DNA of 64,000 bases from CAWIXB01 sp963839955. Its GTDB lineage: Bacteria > Actinomycetota > Actinomycetes > JACCUZ01. The stretch covers positions 558,001 through 622,000 of the forward strand of contig CAWIXB010000001.1 in the NCBI GenBank assembly GCA_963839955.1, in the 5' to 3' direction. The notes under the pieces are model-generated. The model saw only the letters and a program-made list of their open reading frames with translations, was not told the DNA's origin and ran no database searches. Shown here piece by piece: positions 31,823 through 41,044 of the stretch. Each line of letters opens with the position of its first letter. The stretch's first letter is position 1. The translations under genes and the position numbers were made by a program.

Positions 31823-34800
31823 GTGAGCCTCACTGGCGTCCTCGACGTGCTGCTCGGCACCCCGGCCGGCGGTGGTCCGGGCGACCCCGCGCTGGTGGGT
31901 GCCCTGGACGCCGCCCGGTCCGGGGGTCGCACCGCACTCGACCTCACCGCGCCCGGCGGCGTACGCCCGTTCGTCCTGGCCGCGCTGGCGGGCCGCGCGG
32001 GGCGGCCGGTGCTCGCCGTCACAGCTACCGGCCGGGAGTCCGAGGACCTCGCGACCGCGCTGTCGAGCCTGCTGCCGGCAGACGCCGTCGCCGAGTTCCC
32101 GGCTTGGGAGACCCTTCCCCACGAGCGGCTGAGCCCGCGCAGCGACACGGTGGGCCGCCGGCTCGCGGTGTTGCGTCGGCTCGCCCACCCCCGCGCCGAC
32201 GACGCGGCACACGGACCGCTTCAGGTGGTCGTCGCGCCGGTGCGCAGCCTGCTTCAGCCGATGGTCGCGGGGCTCGGCGACCTCGAACCGGTGTCGGTGG
32301 CCGCGGGCGACGAGATCGACCTCGACGACGTCGTACGCCGGCTCGCCGACGCGGCCTACAACCGGGTCGACCTCGTCGAGAAGCGCGGCGACTTCGCGGT
32401 GCGCGGCGGCATCCTCGACGTGTTCCCGCCGACCGAGGAGCACCCGCTGCGCCTCGAGCTCTGGGGCGACACCGTCGAGGAGATCCGCTACTTCAAGGTC
32501 GCCGACCAACGGTCCCTGCCCGCCGGCGCCGAGCTCTCCAAGCTGTGGGCGCCGCCCTGCCGCGAGCTGTTGCTGTCCGACGACGTGCGGGCCCGCGCCA
32601 AGTCGCTCGCCGTCGAGCACCCGGGTCTCGCCGACGTCTTCGACATGATGGGCGACGGCATCGCGGTCGAGGGCATGGAGTCGCTGGCGCCCGTGCTCGT
32701 CGACGACATGGTGCTGCTGGTCGACCAGATGCCTGCCGGCACCCATCTGGTGCTCACCGACCCCGAGCGGGTGCGCACCCGGGCGCACGACCTGTTCGCC
32801 ACCAGCCAGGAGTTCCTCGAGGCGTCGTGGGCCAATGCCGCGGCCGGCGCGCAGACGCCGCTCGACCTCGGCGCCGCCGCCTACCGCAGCCTCGGCGACC
32901 TGCGCACCCACGCGATCGGGCGGGGCATCCCGTGGTGGACGCTGACGCCGTTCGCCAGCGAGCCCGACGTCGACGACGACGAGGAGACCGGGCCGTCGGA
33001 GACGGTGGCCGCGAAGGCCCCCGAGGGCTACCGCGGCGACACCGCCCGCGCCCTCGCCGACGTCAAGGGCTGGCTGGGTGACGGCTGGCGCGTCGTCCTG
33101 GTGACCGAGGGACACGGCTCGGCGGAGCGCCTCGTCGAGGTGCTCGCCGGCGAGGACATCCCGGCCCGGCTCGACCCGACCCTCGACGAGGTGCCCGACC
33201 CGTCGCTCGTCCATGTGACGTGCGGGAGCCTCGGCAACGGCTTCGTGAGCGACCGGCTGCGTCTCGCCGTACTCACCGAGACCGACCTGCTCGGCCAGGC
33301 CGGCCCGTCGACCCGCGACGCGCGCCGGATGCCCAGCCGCCGTCGCAACACCGTCGACCCGCTCCAGCTCAAGGCCGGCGACTACGTCGTCCACGAGCAG
33401 CACGGTGTCGGTCGCTACGTCGAGATGCTCCAGCGCACCGTGCAGGGCGCCACCCGCGAGTACCTCCTCATCGAGTACGCCCCGTCCAAGCGCGGCCAGC
33501 CGGGCGACCGCCTCTTTGTCCCCACCGACCAGCTCGACCAGGTCACGCGCTACGTCGGCGGCGAGCAGCCGAGCCTGCACCGGCTCGGCGGCGCCGACTG
33601 GCAGAAGACCAAGGGCCGCGCTCGCAAGGCCGTCCGGCAGATCGCGGCCGAGCTCATCCGCCTGTACGCCGCGCGGACCAGCGCGCCCGGGCACGCCTTC
33701 GCGCCCGACACGCCGTGGCAGCGCGAGCTCGAGGACGCGTTCCCCTACACCGAGACACCCGACCAGCTCGAGGCCATCGAGGAGGTCAAGCGCGATATGG
33801 AGCAGACGATGCCCATGGACCGCCTGATCTGTGGCGACGTCGGCTACGGCAAGACCGAGATCGCGGTGCGCGCGGCGTTCAAGGCGGTGCAGGAGGGCAA
33901 GCAGGTCGCGATCCTGGTGCCGACCACGCTGCTGGTCAACCAGCACCTGTCGACGTTCACCGAGCGTTACGCCAGCTTCCCCGTCAACGTCGGTGCACTC
34001 TCGCGGTTCCAGACCGACAAGGAAGCCACCGAGGTGCGGAAGGCGCTCGCTGACGGCACGATGGACGTCGTCATCGGCACACACCGCATCCTCTCCGCGG
34101 ACGTGCAGTTCAAGGACCTCGGCCTGGTGATCGTCGACGAGGAGCAGCGCTTCGGGGTCGAGCACAAGGAGCAGCTCAAGCACCTGCGGACCAACGTCGA
34201 CGTCCTCACGATGTCGGCGACGCCGATCCCGCGCACGCTCGAGATGGCCGTCACCGGCATCCGGGAGATGTCGACGATCCTCACGCCGCCCGAGGAGCGC
34301 CATCCGGTGCTGACGTTCGTCGGTGGCTACGACGAGAAGCAGATCGGTGCCGCCTTGCGCCGAGAGCTGCTCCGCGACGGCCAGATCTTCTTCATCCACA
34401 ACAGGGTCGAGTCGATCGACCGGGCCGCCGCACGGTTGCGCGCGCTGGTGCCCGAGGCGCGCATCGCGATCGCGCACGGGCAGATGAACGAGCACAGCCT
34501 CGAGCAGGTCGTGCTCGACTTCTGGGAGAAGCGCTACGACGTGCTCGTCTGCACGACGATCGTCGAGAGCGGACTCGACATCTCCAACGCCAACACGCTC
34601 ATCGTCGAGCGCTCCGACGTCATGGGCCTCGCCCAGCTGCACCAGCTGCGCGGGCGCGTCGGCCGCGGTCGCGAGCGCGCCTACGCCTACTTCCTCTACC
34701 CGCCCGAGAAGCCGATGACCGAGACCGCCCACGACCGGCTGGCCACGATCGCGGCGCACAGCGACCTGGGCGCCGGCATGTACGTCGCCATGAAGGACCT

Positions 34801-35410
34801 CGAGATCCGCGGCGCCGGCAACCTGCTGGGCGGTGAGCAGTCGGGCCACATCGCGGCGGTCGGCTTCGACCTCTACGTGCGCCTGGTCGGTGAAGCCGTC
34901 GCCGAGTACAAGGGTGAGGGGCAGGAGACGCTGCGCGAGGTCAAGGTCGAGCTGCCCGTCGACGCCCACCTGCCCCACGACTACATCCCCGGCGAGCGCC
35001 TGCGTCTCGAGGCCTACCGCAAGATCGCCGCCGTGGCGGGCGACGAGGAGCTCGACGCCGTACGCGCAGAGCTGCACGACCGCTACGGCGAGGCCCCCCA
35101 GCCCGTCGAGAACCTCTTCGCCGTGGCCCGGTTCCGCAACCTGGCCCGCCGGGCCGAGCTCGGCGAGGTCGCCGTTGCGGGCAACCACGTGCGCTTCGCG
35201 GCGGCAGACCTGCGTGAGAGCCAGCAGCTGCGGCTGCAGCGGCTCTACCCGGGCTCGCTCGTGAAGGCGGCGGTCCGTACGATCCTGGTGCCGAGGCCGT
35301 CGACCTCCCGGGTCGGCGGACGACCGCTCACCGACGTCGAGCTTCTGGACTGGTGCCGAGAGCTCGTCCAGGCCGTGCTCCTCGACGGCACGGTGAGCAA
35401 GCCGACGTGA
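31823..35410 (+). CDS. mfd: Transcription-repair coupling factor Mfd
   Basis: 1195 residues. Removes stalled RNA polymerase and recruits the Uvr excision repair proteins. Order: UvrB-like N-terminal modules, RNAP-interaction domain (DYVVHEQHGVGRYVEM), then the helicase with Walker A GDVGYGKTE (about residue 671), DEEQRFG (about 771), QLRGRVGRG, and the C-terminal TRCF domain. GTG 31823 gives the common actinobacterial N-terminus (VSLTGVLDVLL) and has GGAG upstream; a TTG at 31748 in the repeats is less likely. Confidence 0.96.
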   Translation: MSLTGVLDVLLGTPAGGGPGDPALVGALDAARSGGRTALDLTAPGGVRPFVLAALAGRAGRPVLAVTATGRESEDLATALSSLLPADAVAEFPAWETLPHERLSPRSDTVGRRLAVLRRLAHPRADDAAHGPLQVVVAPVRSLLQPMVAGLGDLEPVSVAAGDEIDLDDVVRRLADAAYNRVDLVEKRGDFAVRGGILDVFPPTEEHPLRLELWGDTVEEIRYFKVADQRSLPAGAELSKLWAPPCRELLLSDDVRARAKSLAVEHPGLADVFDMMGDGIAVEGMESLAPVLVDDMVLLVDQMPAGTHLVLTDPERVRTRAHDLFATSQEFLEASWANAAAGAQTPLDLGAAAYRSLGDLRTHAIGRGIPWWTLTPFASEPDVDDDEETGPSETVAAKAPEGYRGDTARALADVKGWLGDGWRVVLVTEGHGSAERLVEVLAGEDIPARLDPTLDEVPDPSLVHVTCGSLGNGFVSDRLRLAVLTETDLLGQAGPSTRDARRMPSRRRNTVDPLQLKAGDYVVHEQHGVGRYVEMLQRTVQGATREYLLIEYAPSKRGQPGDRLFVPTDQLDQVTRYVGGEQPSLHRLGGADWQKTKGRARKAVRQIAAELIRLYAARTSAPGHAFAPDTPWQRELEDAFPYTETPDQLEAIEEVKRDMEQTMPMDRLICGDVGYGKTEIAVRAAFKAVQEGKQVAILVPTTLLVNQHLSTFTERYASFPVNVGALSRFQTDKEATEVRKALADGTMDVVIGTHRILSADVQFKDLGLVIVDEEQRFGVEHKEQLKHLRTNVDVLTMSATPIPRTLEMAVTGIREMSTILTPPEERHPVLTFVGGYDEKQIGAALRRELLRDGQIFFIHNRVESIDRAAARLRALVPEARIAIAHGQMNEHSLEQVVLDFWEKRYDVLVCTTIVESGLDISNANTLIVERSDVMGLAQLHQLRGRVGRGRERAYAYFLYPPEKPMTETAHDRLATIAAHSDLGAGMYVAMKDLEIRGAGNLLGGEQSGHIAAVGFDLYVRLVGEAVAEYKGEGQETLREVKVELPVDAHLPHDYIPGERLRLEAYRKIAAVAGDEELDAVRAELHDRYGEAPQPVENLFAVARFRNLARRAELGEVAVAGNHVRFAAADLRESQQLRLQRLYPGSLVKAAVRTILVPRPSTSRVGGRPLTDVELLDWCRELVQAVLLDGTVSKPT

Positions 35411-35433
35411 GAAACCAGAGGACACCGACAGCG

Positions 35434-36108
35434 ATGACCCGCCGACTGCCCACCGTCGCCCGTGCTCTCGCCGGCGTCGTCGCCGTGACCGTGGTGAGCG
35501 CTGGTCTCACGGGCTGCGCCTCCGAGCGGCTCGGCACCGCGGCGCAGGTGGGCGACGAGCGCATCAGCGTCGAGGACCTCCAGCAGGAGACCCGCGACTT
35601 CCTCGCGGCCGCGCCCGGCACGGAGCCGGGCGTCGCGCAGCGCAACATCCTGCAGAGCCGCATCGTGTCGCAGGTCATCGAGGAGGCTGCGGAGGAGGTC
35701 GGAGCCACCGTGAGCGACGGCGAGGTCGCCTCGCAGCGTGACCAGCTGCTCGGACCGTTGCGGGCGCAGGCCCGCCAGCAGAACGTGGCCCCTCGCGTCA
35801 TCGTGGTGCGCGAGCTGGCCAAGCAGCAGAACATCGTCGCCCCGAGCGGGCTGGACCGCTTCGTGCGCGACCAGCTGCTCTTCCAGGCCATCGCCGAAAG
35901 AGCCGCACCGGGTGCATCGGAGGAGGAGTCGGCGCAGGCAACGACCGAAGCGCTGGTCGCGGCGTCGCGCGAGCTGGACGTCGAGGTGAACCCGCGCTAC
36001 GGCCGGTGGAACGCCGAGCGCGGGCTGGAGGCGCAGGTCGGGGGCGGGCTGTCGAAATCAGTCGAGGAACTGACCAGCCCCTCGCCCGAGCAGCCACCGC
36101 AGCAGTGA
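35434..36108 (+). CDS. SurA-N-like lipoprotein (putative periplasmic foldase)
   Basis: 224 residues. Lipoprotein signal with lipobox LTGC, then a helical region typical of the SurA N-terminal chaperone domain (VGDERISVEDLQQETRDFL). No PpiC rotamase domain is visible, and the C-terminus is Pro/Gln-rich. ATG 35434 precedes the signal directly. It sits between mfd and mazG as in related genomes. Chaperone role is inferred from fold class. Confidence 0.75.
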   Translation: MTRRLPTVARALAGVVAVTVVSAGLTGCASERLGTAAQVGDERISVEDLQQETRDFLAAAPGTEPGVAQRNILQSRIVSQVIEEAAEEVGATVSDGEVASQRDQLLGPLRAQARQQNVAPRVIVVRELAKQQNIVAPSGLDRFVRDQLLFQAIAERAAPGASEEESAQATTEALVAASRELDVEVNPRYGRWNAERGLEAQVGGGLSKSVEELTSPSPEQPPQQ

Positions 36109-36109
36109 C

Positions 36110-37105
36110 GTGACGGACGGCCGGCTGGTCCTGCTCGCCGCCTCCCCCCGGGTGGCGCCCGGCCTGCTGACCTGGGACGCGTGGTCTGCGCTGCATGCCG
36201 CCGACGTCGTCTTCGTCGCGAGCGAGGACCACCCTCTGCTGCCCTACACCGGCGCCGCCGGGATCGTGGCGCAGGTGCTGCCGGCGGCGACGGCCCGGGA
36301 GCGGGCCGACGACCTGCTGCGCCGGGCCCGCGGCGCGAACGTGGTGTGGCTGGTCTCGCCCGACGACGACCCGGGCCTCGGCGAGGCGCTCGGCGAGGTG
36401 CTGATCGGGCCGGCAGGCGAGTCGCCGGTGGAGCTGGAGATGCTGCCCGGCTCCTACGACCTGCCCGGTGCACGGCTGCTCGACCTCGTCGCCGTGATGG
36501 ACCGGCTGCGTTCGCCGGCCGGCTGCCCCTGGGACGCGGAGCAGACGCACGCGTCGCTGGCGACGTACCTGGTCGAGGAGACCTACGAGACCCTCGAGGC
36601 GATCGAGTCCGGCGACCGTGACCACCTGCGCGAGGAGCTCGGTGACCTCGCGCTCCAGGTCGTCTTCCATGCGCGTGTCGCGCAGGAGCACCCGGACGAG
36701 CCGTGGTCGGTCGACGATGTAGCGGCCGGCATCGTCGACAAGCTGGTGCGCCGGCACCCCCACGTCTTCGGCGACGTGCAGGCCACGACCGCCCAGCACG
36801 TCGAGGAGAACTGGGAGACGCTCAAGGCCGCCGAGAAGGGCCGCACCTCGGCGGTCGAGGGCGTGCCCGTCGGGCTTCCCGCGCTGGCGCGCGCGGCCAA
36901 GCTGATGGCGCGCGCGGAGCGGGCCGGTGTCGGTGTGCCTCTCGACCCCGACGACGAGTCGATCGGCGCTCGCCTGCTCGCGCTGGTCGCGCAGGCGCGC
37001 GCGACCGGCGTCGATCCTGAGGCAGAGCTGCGCGCGACGGCCAGCCGCTACGCCGACGCGGTCCGTGCAGCCGAAGCCGGCGGCGCAGGTACTGTCGGCC
37101 CGTGA
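36110..37105 (+). CDS. mazG: MazG-family nucleoside triphosphate pyrophosphohydrolase
   Basis: 331 residues. Hydrolyses (d)NTPs to NMP and PPi, cleaning aberrant nucleotides. The MazG core (about 125-235) has CPWDAEQTHASLATYLVEETYE with metal-binding Glu residues, then EELGDLALQVVFHA. Residues 1-120 resemble the degenerate methylase-like N-terminal region of actinobacterial MazG. GTG start one base after the previous stop; GTGA overlap with the next gene. Confidence 0.9.
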   Translation: MTDGRLVLLAASPRVAPGLLTWDAWSALHAADVVFVASEDHPLLPYTGAAGIVAQVLPAATARERADDLLRRARGANVVWLVSPDDDPGLGEALGEVLIGPAGESPVELEMLPGSYDLPGARLLDLVAVMDRLRSPAGCPWDAEQTHASLATYLVEETYETLEAIESGDRDHLREELGDLALQVVFHARVAQEHPDEPWSVDDVAAGIVDKLVRRHPHVFGDVQATTAQHVEENWETLKAAEKGRTSAVEGVPVGLPALARAAKLMARAERAGVGVPLDPDDESIGARLLALVAQARATGVDPEAELRATASRYADAVRAAEAGGAGTVGP

Positions 37106-38742
37106 CCGACGACCCACGCTTCGCTGACCTGGCCCGCGACACTCTCGACGAGCTGCTCGAGTTCCATCCCGAGTCGGCCACCATCCTCGGCGACCACCGC
37201 TTCGACGACCGCCTCGCAGACAGCGGCTCAGCTGCTCTCGACGAGGAGCGCCGCTGGCTGGCGCGCCGGCTCGCGGACGTCGACGCCCTCGACCTCGAGA
37301 CTCCCGACGACCGGGTCGACACTGCCATCCTGCGCAACCAGCTGGAGATGCGTCAGTTCGAGCTCGACGAGCTGCGCGACCACGAGTGGGACCCGCTGGT
37401 CGCCAACCCCGGCACCGCGATCTACACGCTGCTGGCGCGCGACTTCGCCCCGCTCGCCGATCGGCTGCGTTCCGCGAAGGGCCGGCTCACCGCCGTACCG
37501 TCGGCGCTGGACACCGCGCGGCAGACCCTCGGCGACATGCCGCGGGTGCACGTCGAGACGGCGATCGGGCAGTTCACCGGCACCCGGACACTGATCGCCA
37601 CCGAGCTCGAACGGGCGCTGGTCGAGGAGCCGTCCATGCGCGGCGAGGTCGAGCCCGCGGCCGAGCGTGCCGTCGCCGCCGTCGACGAGCACATCGACTG
37701 GCTGCGCTCCCGGCTCGACGAGTCCGATCGCGACCCTCGGCTGGGTGCCGAGCGGTTCGCCCGCAAGCTCTCGCTCTCTCTCGACACCGAGAGCGCGGCG
37801 GACGCGGTGCTGGCGCGCGCCGAGGAGGACCTGGTGCGCGTCGAGGAGGCGATCGCAACCGTCGCGGCACGCATCGACCCGGGCGGGGCAGCCGAGGGTC
37901 AGGTCCGCCGCGTGCTCGACCGGCTTGCCGCCGAGGGCCAGGTCGACAACGACACCATCGTCGGGCTGTGCGAGGAGGCGATGGTGACCACCGCCGACTT
38001 CGTGCGTGAGCACGATCTCGTCACCGTCCACGACGACCCGGTGAAGGTCATCGTGATGCCGGAGATCCACCGCGGTGTCGCCGTCGCCTACTGCGACCCG
38101 CCTGGTCCGCTCGAGAGCTCGTCGCTGCCGACCTACGTCGCGGTCTCGCCGACGCCGGAGGACTGGTCCGAGGAGCGGAAGGCGTCGTTCTTCCGGGAGT
38201 ACAACGCCCACCTGCTGCACAACCTGATCGTGCACGAGGCGATGCCAGGTCATGTGCTCCAGCTCGCGCACAACAACCGCTACAAGGCGGCCGTGCCGGT
38301 GCGCAAGGCGCTGTGGAGCGGTCCGTTCGTCGAGGGCTGGGCCGTCTACGCCGAGGCGATGATGGTCGACGAGGGCTACCGCAGCGACTCGGGCGGCAAC
38401 GACGCGCTGCAGATGCAACAGCTCAAGATGCAGCTGCGCATGATCATGAACGCGATCCTCGATGCGCGGGTCCACGCGCACGGCATGACCGAGGACGAGG
38501 CGATGCGCATGATGATGCAGCGCGGTCACCAGGAGGACGGTGAGGCCGCCGGCAAGTGGCGGCGCGCCCAGCTCACCAGCGGTCAGCTCTCGACCTACTA
38601 CGTCGGTCACGTGGAGGTCACCGACCTCGCCCGCGACGTCCGTGCGGCTCACCCCGACTGGTCGAAGCGCCTGCTCAACGACACCCTGCTCGCCCACGGG
38701 TCGCCCGCGCCGCGCCACCTCCGGAGCCTCGTCGCCGTTTGA
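37102..38742 (+). CDS. DUF885 zinc-peptidase-like protein
   Basis: 546 residues. The HEAMPGH motif (HExxxGH type zinc site), with FVEGWAVYAEAM downstream supplying a possible third ligand, matches the DUF885 family of putative metallopeptidases. No signal peptide, so probably cytoplasmic. Overlaps mazG by 4 bp. Substrate unknown. Confidence 0.85.
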   Translation: MTDDPRFADLARDTLDELLEFHPESATILGDHRFDDRLADSGSAALDEERRWLARRLADVDALDLETPDDRVDTAILRNQLEMRQFELDELRDHEWDPLVANPGTAIYTLLARDFAPLADRLRSAKGRLTAVPSALDTARQTLGDMPRVHVETAIGQFTGTRTLIATELERALVEEPSMRGEVEPAAERAVAAVDEHIDWLRSRLDESDRDPRLGAERFARKLSLSLDTESAADAVLARAEEDLVRVEEAIATVAARIDPGGAAEGQVRRVLDRLAAEGQVDNDTIVGLCEEAMVTTADFVREHDLVTVHDDPVKVIVMPEIHRGVAVAYCDPPGPLESSSLPTYVAVSPTPEDWSEERKASFFREYNAHLLHNLIVHEAMPGHVLQLAHNNRYKAAVPVRKALWSGPFVEGWAVYAEAMMVDEGYRSDSGGNDALQMQQLKMQLRMIMNAILDARVHAHGMTEDEAMRMMMQRGHQEDGEAAGKWRRAQLTSGQLSTYYVGHVEVTDLARDVRAAHPDWSKRLLNDTLLAHGSPAPRHLRSLVAV

Positions 38743-38788
38743 GGTGCCCGCCTGCGAGGCGGAGCGAGGTGGCGCGGCATCGCGCCGG

Positions 38789-38794
38789 TAGCCT
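38789..38794 (+). promoter_or_regulatory. Possible -10 box for eno
   Basis: TAGCCT, 49 bp before the eno start in the 101-bp gap after the DUF885 gene. Confidence 0.4.
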
Positions 38795-38843
38795 GGCGAC
38801 CACCATCGAGCACCAGCCCGCACCAGCCAAGAGGAGCACCACC

Positions 38844-40124
38844 GTGGCGAGCATCGACGCCGTCGGGGCCCGAGAGATCCTCGACTCGCGCGGCAACCCC
38901 ACTGTCGAGGTCGAGGTCGCCCTCGACGACGGGACGATGTCGCGCGCGGCCGTGCCCAGCGGTGCGAGCACCGGCCAGTTCGAGGCCGTCGAGCTGCGCG
39001 ACGGCGACAAGAAGCGCTACGGCGGCAAGGGCGTCGAGAAGGCCGTGCTGGCGGTGCTCGACCAGATCGGCCCGTCCCTCGTCGGGCACGAGGCCAGCGA
39101 GCAGCGCCTGGTCGACCAGGTGCTCCTCGACCTCGACGGCACGCCCACCAAGGAGCGGCTGGGGGCCAACGCGGTCCTCGGCGTCTCGCTGGCCGTCGCG
39201 AAGGCGGCCGCCGAGTCGGCCCAGCTGCCCCTGTTCCGCTACGTCGGCGGCCCCAACGCCCACCTGCTCCCGGTGCCGATGCTGAACATCCTCAACGGCG
39301 GCGCCCACGCCGACACCGCCGTCGACGTCCAGGAGTTCATGATCGCGCCCATCGGGGCGACGACGTTCCGTGAGGCGCTCCAGTGGGGCGCGGAGGTCTA
39401 CCACGCCCTCAAGAGCGTGCTCAAGGCGCGCGGGCTCTCCACCGGGCTCGGCGACGAAGGCGGCTTCGCGCCCGACCTCCCGAGCAACCGGGACGCACTC
39501 GACCTCATCGCCGAGGCGGTCGGCACGACCGGCTTCGCGCTCGGCGACGACATCGCGCTCGCGCTCGACGTCGCCGCGAGCGAGTTCCACACCGACGGCG
39601 CCTACGCGTTCGAGGGCGCCAAGAAGTCGGCCGAGGAGATGACCGCCTACTACGCCGAGCTGGTCTCGGCGTACCCGCTCGTGTCCATCGAGGACCCGCT
39701 CGACGAGGACGACTGGGAGGGTTGGGCAGCGCTCACGGCCCAGCTCGGCGACCGCGTGCAGCTCGTGGGCGACGACCTGTTCGTCACCAACCCCGAGCGG
39801 CTGCAGCGCGGCATCGACGCCTCCGCCGCGAACGCGCTGCTGGTCAAGGTCAACCAGATCGGCACCCTCACCGAGACGCTGGACGCCGTTGCACTCGCGC
39901 ACCGCAGTGGCTACCGCACGATGATGAGCCACCGCTCGGGCGAGACCGAGGACACCACGATCGCCGACCTTGCCGTCGCGGCCGACTGCGGCCAGATCAA
40001 GTCCGGCGCACCAGCCCGATCCGAGCGGGTCGCGAAGTACAACCAGCTGCTGCGCATCGAGGAGGAGCTCGACGACGCGGCACGTTACGCCGGCCGCGGT
40101 GCCTTCCCGCGACGCGCGCACTGA
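38844..40124 (+). CDS. eno: Enolase
   Basis: 426 residues; glycolytic interconversion of 2-phosphoglycerate and PEP. Motifs: AREILDSRGNPTVEVEV, VPSGASTGQFEAVELRDGD, GDEGGFAPDL and the signature LVKVNQIGTLTETL followed by MMSHRSGETEDT. GTG 38844 follows GAGGAG at good distance. First gene of the eno-ftsB-DUF501-ppx run. Confidence 0.97.
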   Translation: MASIDAVGAREILDSRGNPTVEVEVALDDGTMSRAAVPSGASTGQFEAVELRDGDKKRYGGKGVEKAVLAVLDQIGPSLVGHEASEQRLVDQVLLDLDGTPTKERLGANAVLGVSLAVAKAAAESAQLPLFRYVGGPNAHLLPVPMLNILNGGAHADTAVDVQEFMIAPIGATTFREALQWGAEVYHALKSVLKARGLSTGLGDEGGFAPDLPSNRDALDLIAEAVGTTGFALGDDIALALDVAASEFHTDGAYAFEGAKKSAEEMTAYYAELVSAYPLVSIEDPLDEDDWEGWAALTAQLGDRVQLVGDDLFVTNPERLQRGIDASAANALLVKVNQIGTLTETLDAVALAHRSGYRTMMSHRSGETEDTTIADLAVAADCGQIKSGAPARSERVAKYNQLLRIEEELDDAARYAGRGAFPRRAH

Positions 40125-40142
40125 CGCCGGAGCCGCCCGCTC

Positions 40143-40553
40143 ATGAGCCTCGAGGACGACACACCGAACGCCCGGCGCACCAGCCTGACCGGCCGCGCCG
40201 CCGTGCTCGCCATGGTCGTGTGCCTGCTCGCCATCGCGCTCGCCTACCCGCTGCGCCAGTACCTCGGCCAGCGCGGTGACATCGGCGAGCTCGAGGCGCG
40301 GGTGCGCGCGCAGGAGCAGCAGGTGAGCGAGCTCGAGCGGGCGCGCGAGAGGTGGCAGGACCCGTCCTACGTGCGGGCGCAGGCGCGCGAGCGGCTGCAC
40401 TTCGTGATGCCGGGGGAGACGTCCTACGTCGTCCTCGAGCCCGACGAGGCACCTGCGCCCAACGCGCCGACTGCCACGCGGCCGGAGAAGCCGCAGGGCC
40501 GACCCTGGTTCAGCGACCTCTGGAACTCCGTCCAGGAGGCGGGCACGAGCTGA
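40143..40553 (+). CDS. ftsB: FtsB/DivIC-type septum formation initiator
   Basis: 136-residue bitopic divisome protein: short cytoplasmic N-terminus, one transmembrane helix (about 18-37), then a coiled coil (GDIGELEARVRAQEQQVSEL) and the DPSYVRAQARERLHFVMPGE motif of the family. Position after eno is typical. Its stop overlaps the next start. Confidence 0.9.
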   Translation: MSLEDDTPNARRTSLTGRAAVLAMVVCLLAIALAYPLRQYLGQRGDIGELEARVRAQEQQVSELERARERWQDPSYVRAQARERLHFVMPGETSYVVLEPDEAPAPNAPTATRPEKPQGRPWFSDLWNSVQEAGTS

Positions 40554-41044
40554 TGGCGCCGCTCGACGACGCCGACGTGGCCGCGGTCCACGAGCAGCTG
40601 GGGCGCCCACCCCGGGGCCTGCGTGCCGTGGCGCACCGCTGCCCGTGCGGACTGCCCGACGTGGTGGAGACCGATCCACGGCTGCCCGACGGCACGCCGT
40701 TCCCGACCCTCTACTACCTCACGTGCCCGCGGGTGGCGAGCGCGATCGGGACGCTGGAGGCCAACGGCACGATGCGCGAGATGACCGAACGGCTGCGCGA
40801 CGACGAGGACCTGCGCGCCCGCTACCGCGCCGCCCACGACGCCTACGTCGCGCGTCGCGAGGAGATCGCGGACGTGCCCGAGATCAACGGCGTCTCCGCC
40901 GGAGGCATGCCCGACCGCGTCAAGTGCCTGCACGTACTCGTGGGGCACTCGCTCGCCGCCGGCCCCGGAGTGAACCCGCTCGGTGACGAGGCGCTCGCCC
41001 TGCTGCCGTCGTGGTGGAGCGCCGGCAGGTGTGTGGCCACGTGA
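40553..41044 (+). CDS. DUF501-family protein
   Basis: 163 residues, soluble. Matches the conserved actinobacterial DUF501 family found between ftsB and ppx: HRCPCGLPDVVETDPRLPDGTPFPTLYYLTCP, GGMPDRVKCLHVLVGHSLA. Conserved Cys and His suggest a metal site. Function is not known. ATG 40553 overlaps the ftsB stop (TGATG). Confidence 0.9.
   Translation: MAPLDDADVAAVHEQLGRPPRGLRAVAHRCPCGLPDVVETDPRLPDGTPFPTLYYLTCPRVASAIGTLEANGTMREMTERLRDDEDLRARYRAAHDAYVARREEIADVPEINGVSAGGMPDRVKCLHVLVGHSLAAGPGVNPLGDEALALLPSWWSAGRCVAT

Noticed and set aside
28862..35425. A 2187-codon open frame on the minus strand extending ppc far upstream
   Set aside because: Beyond 31594 it is antisense to mfd, has no domain, and results from high GC lowering stop codons; the ppc start with SD is at 31594.
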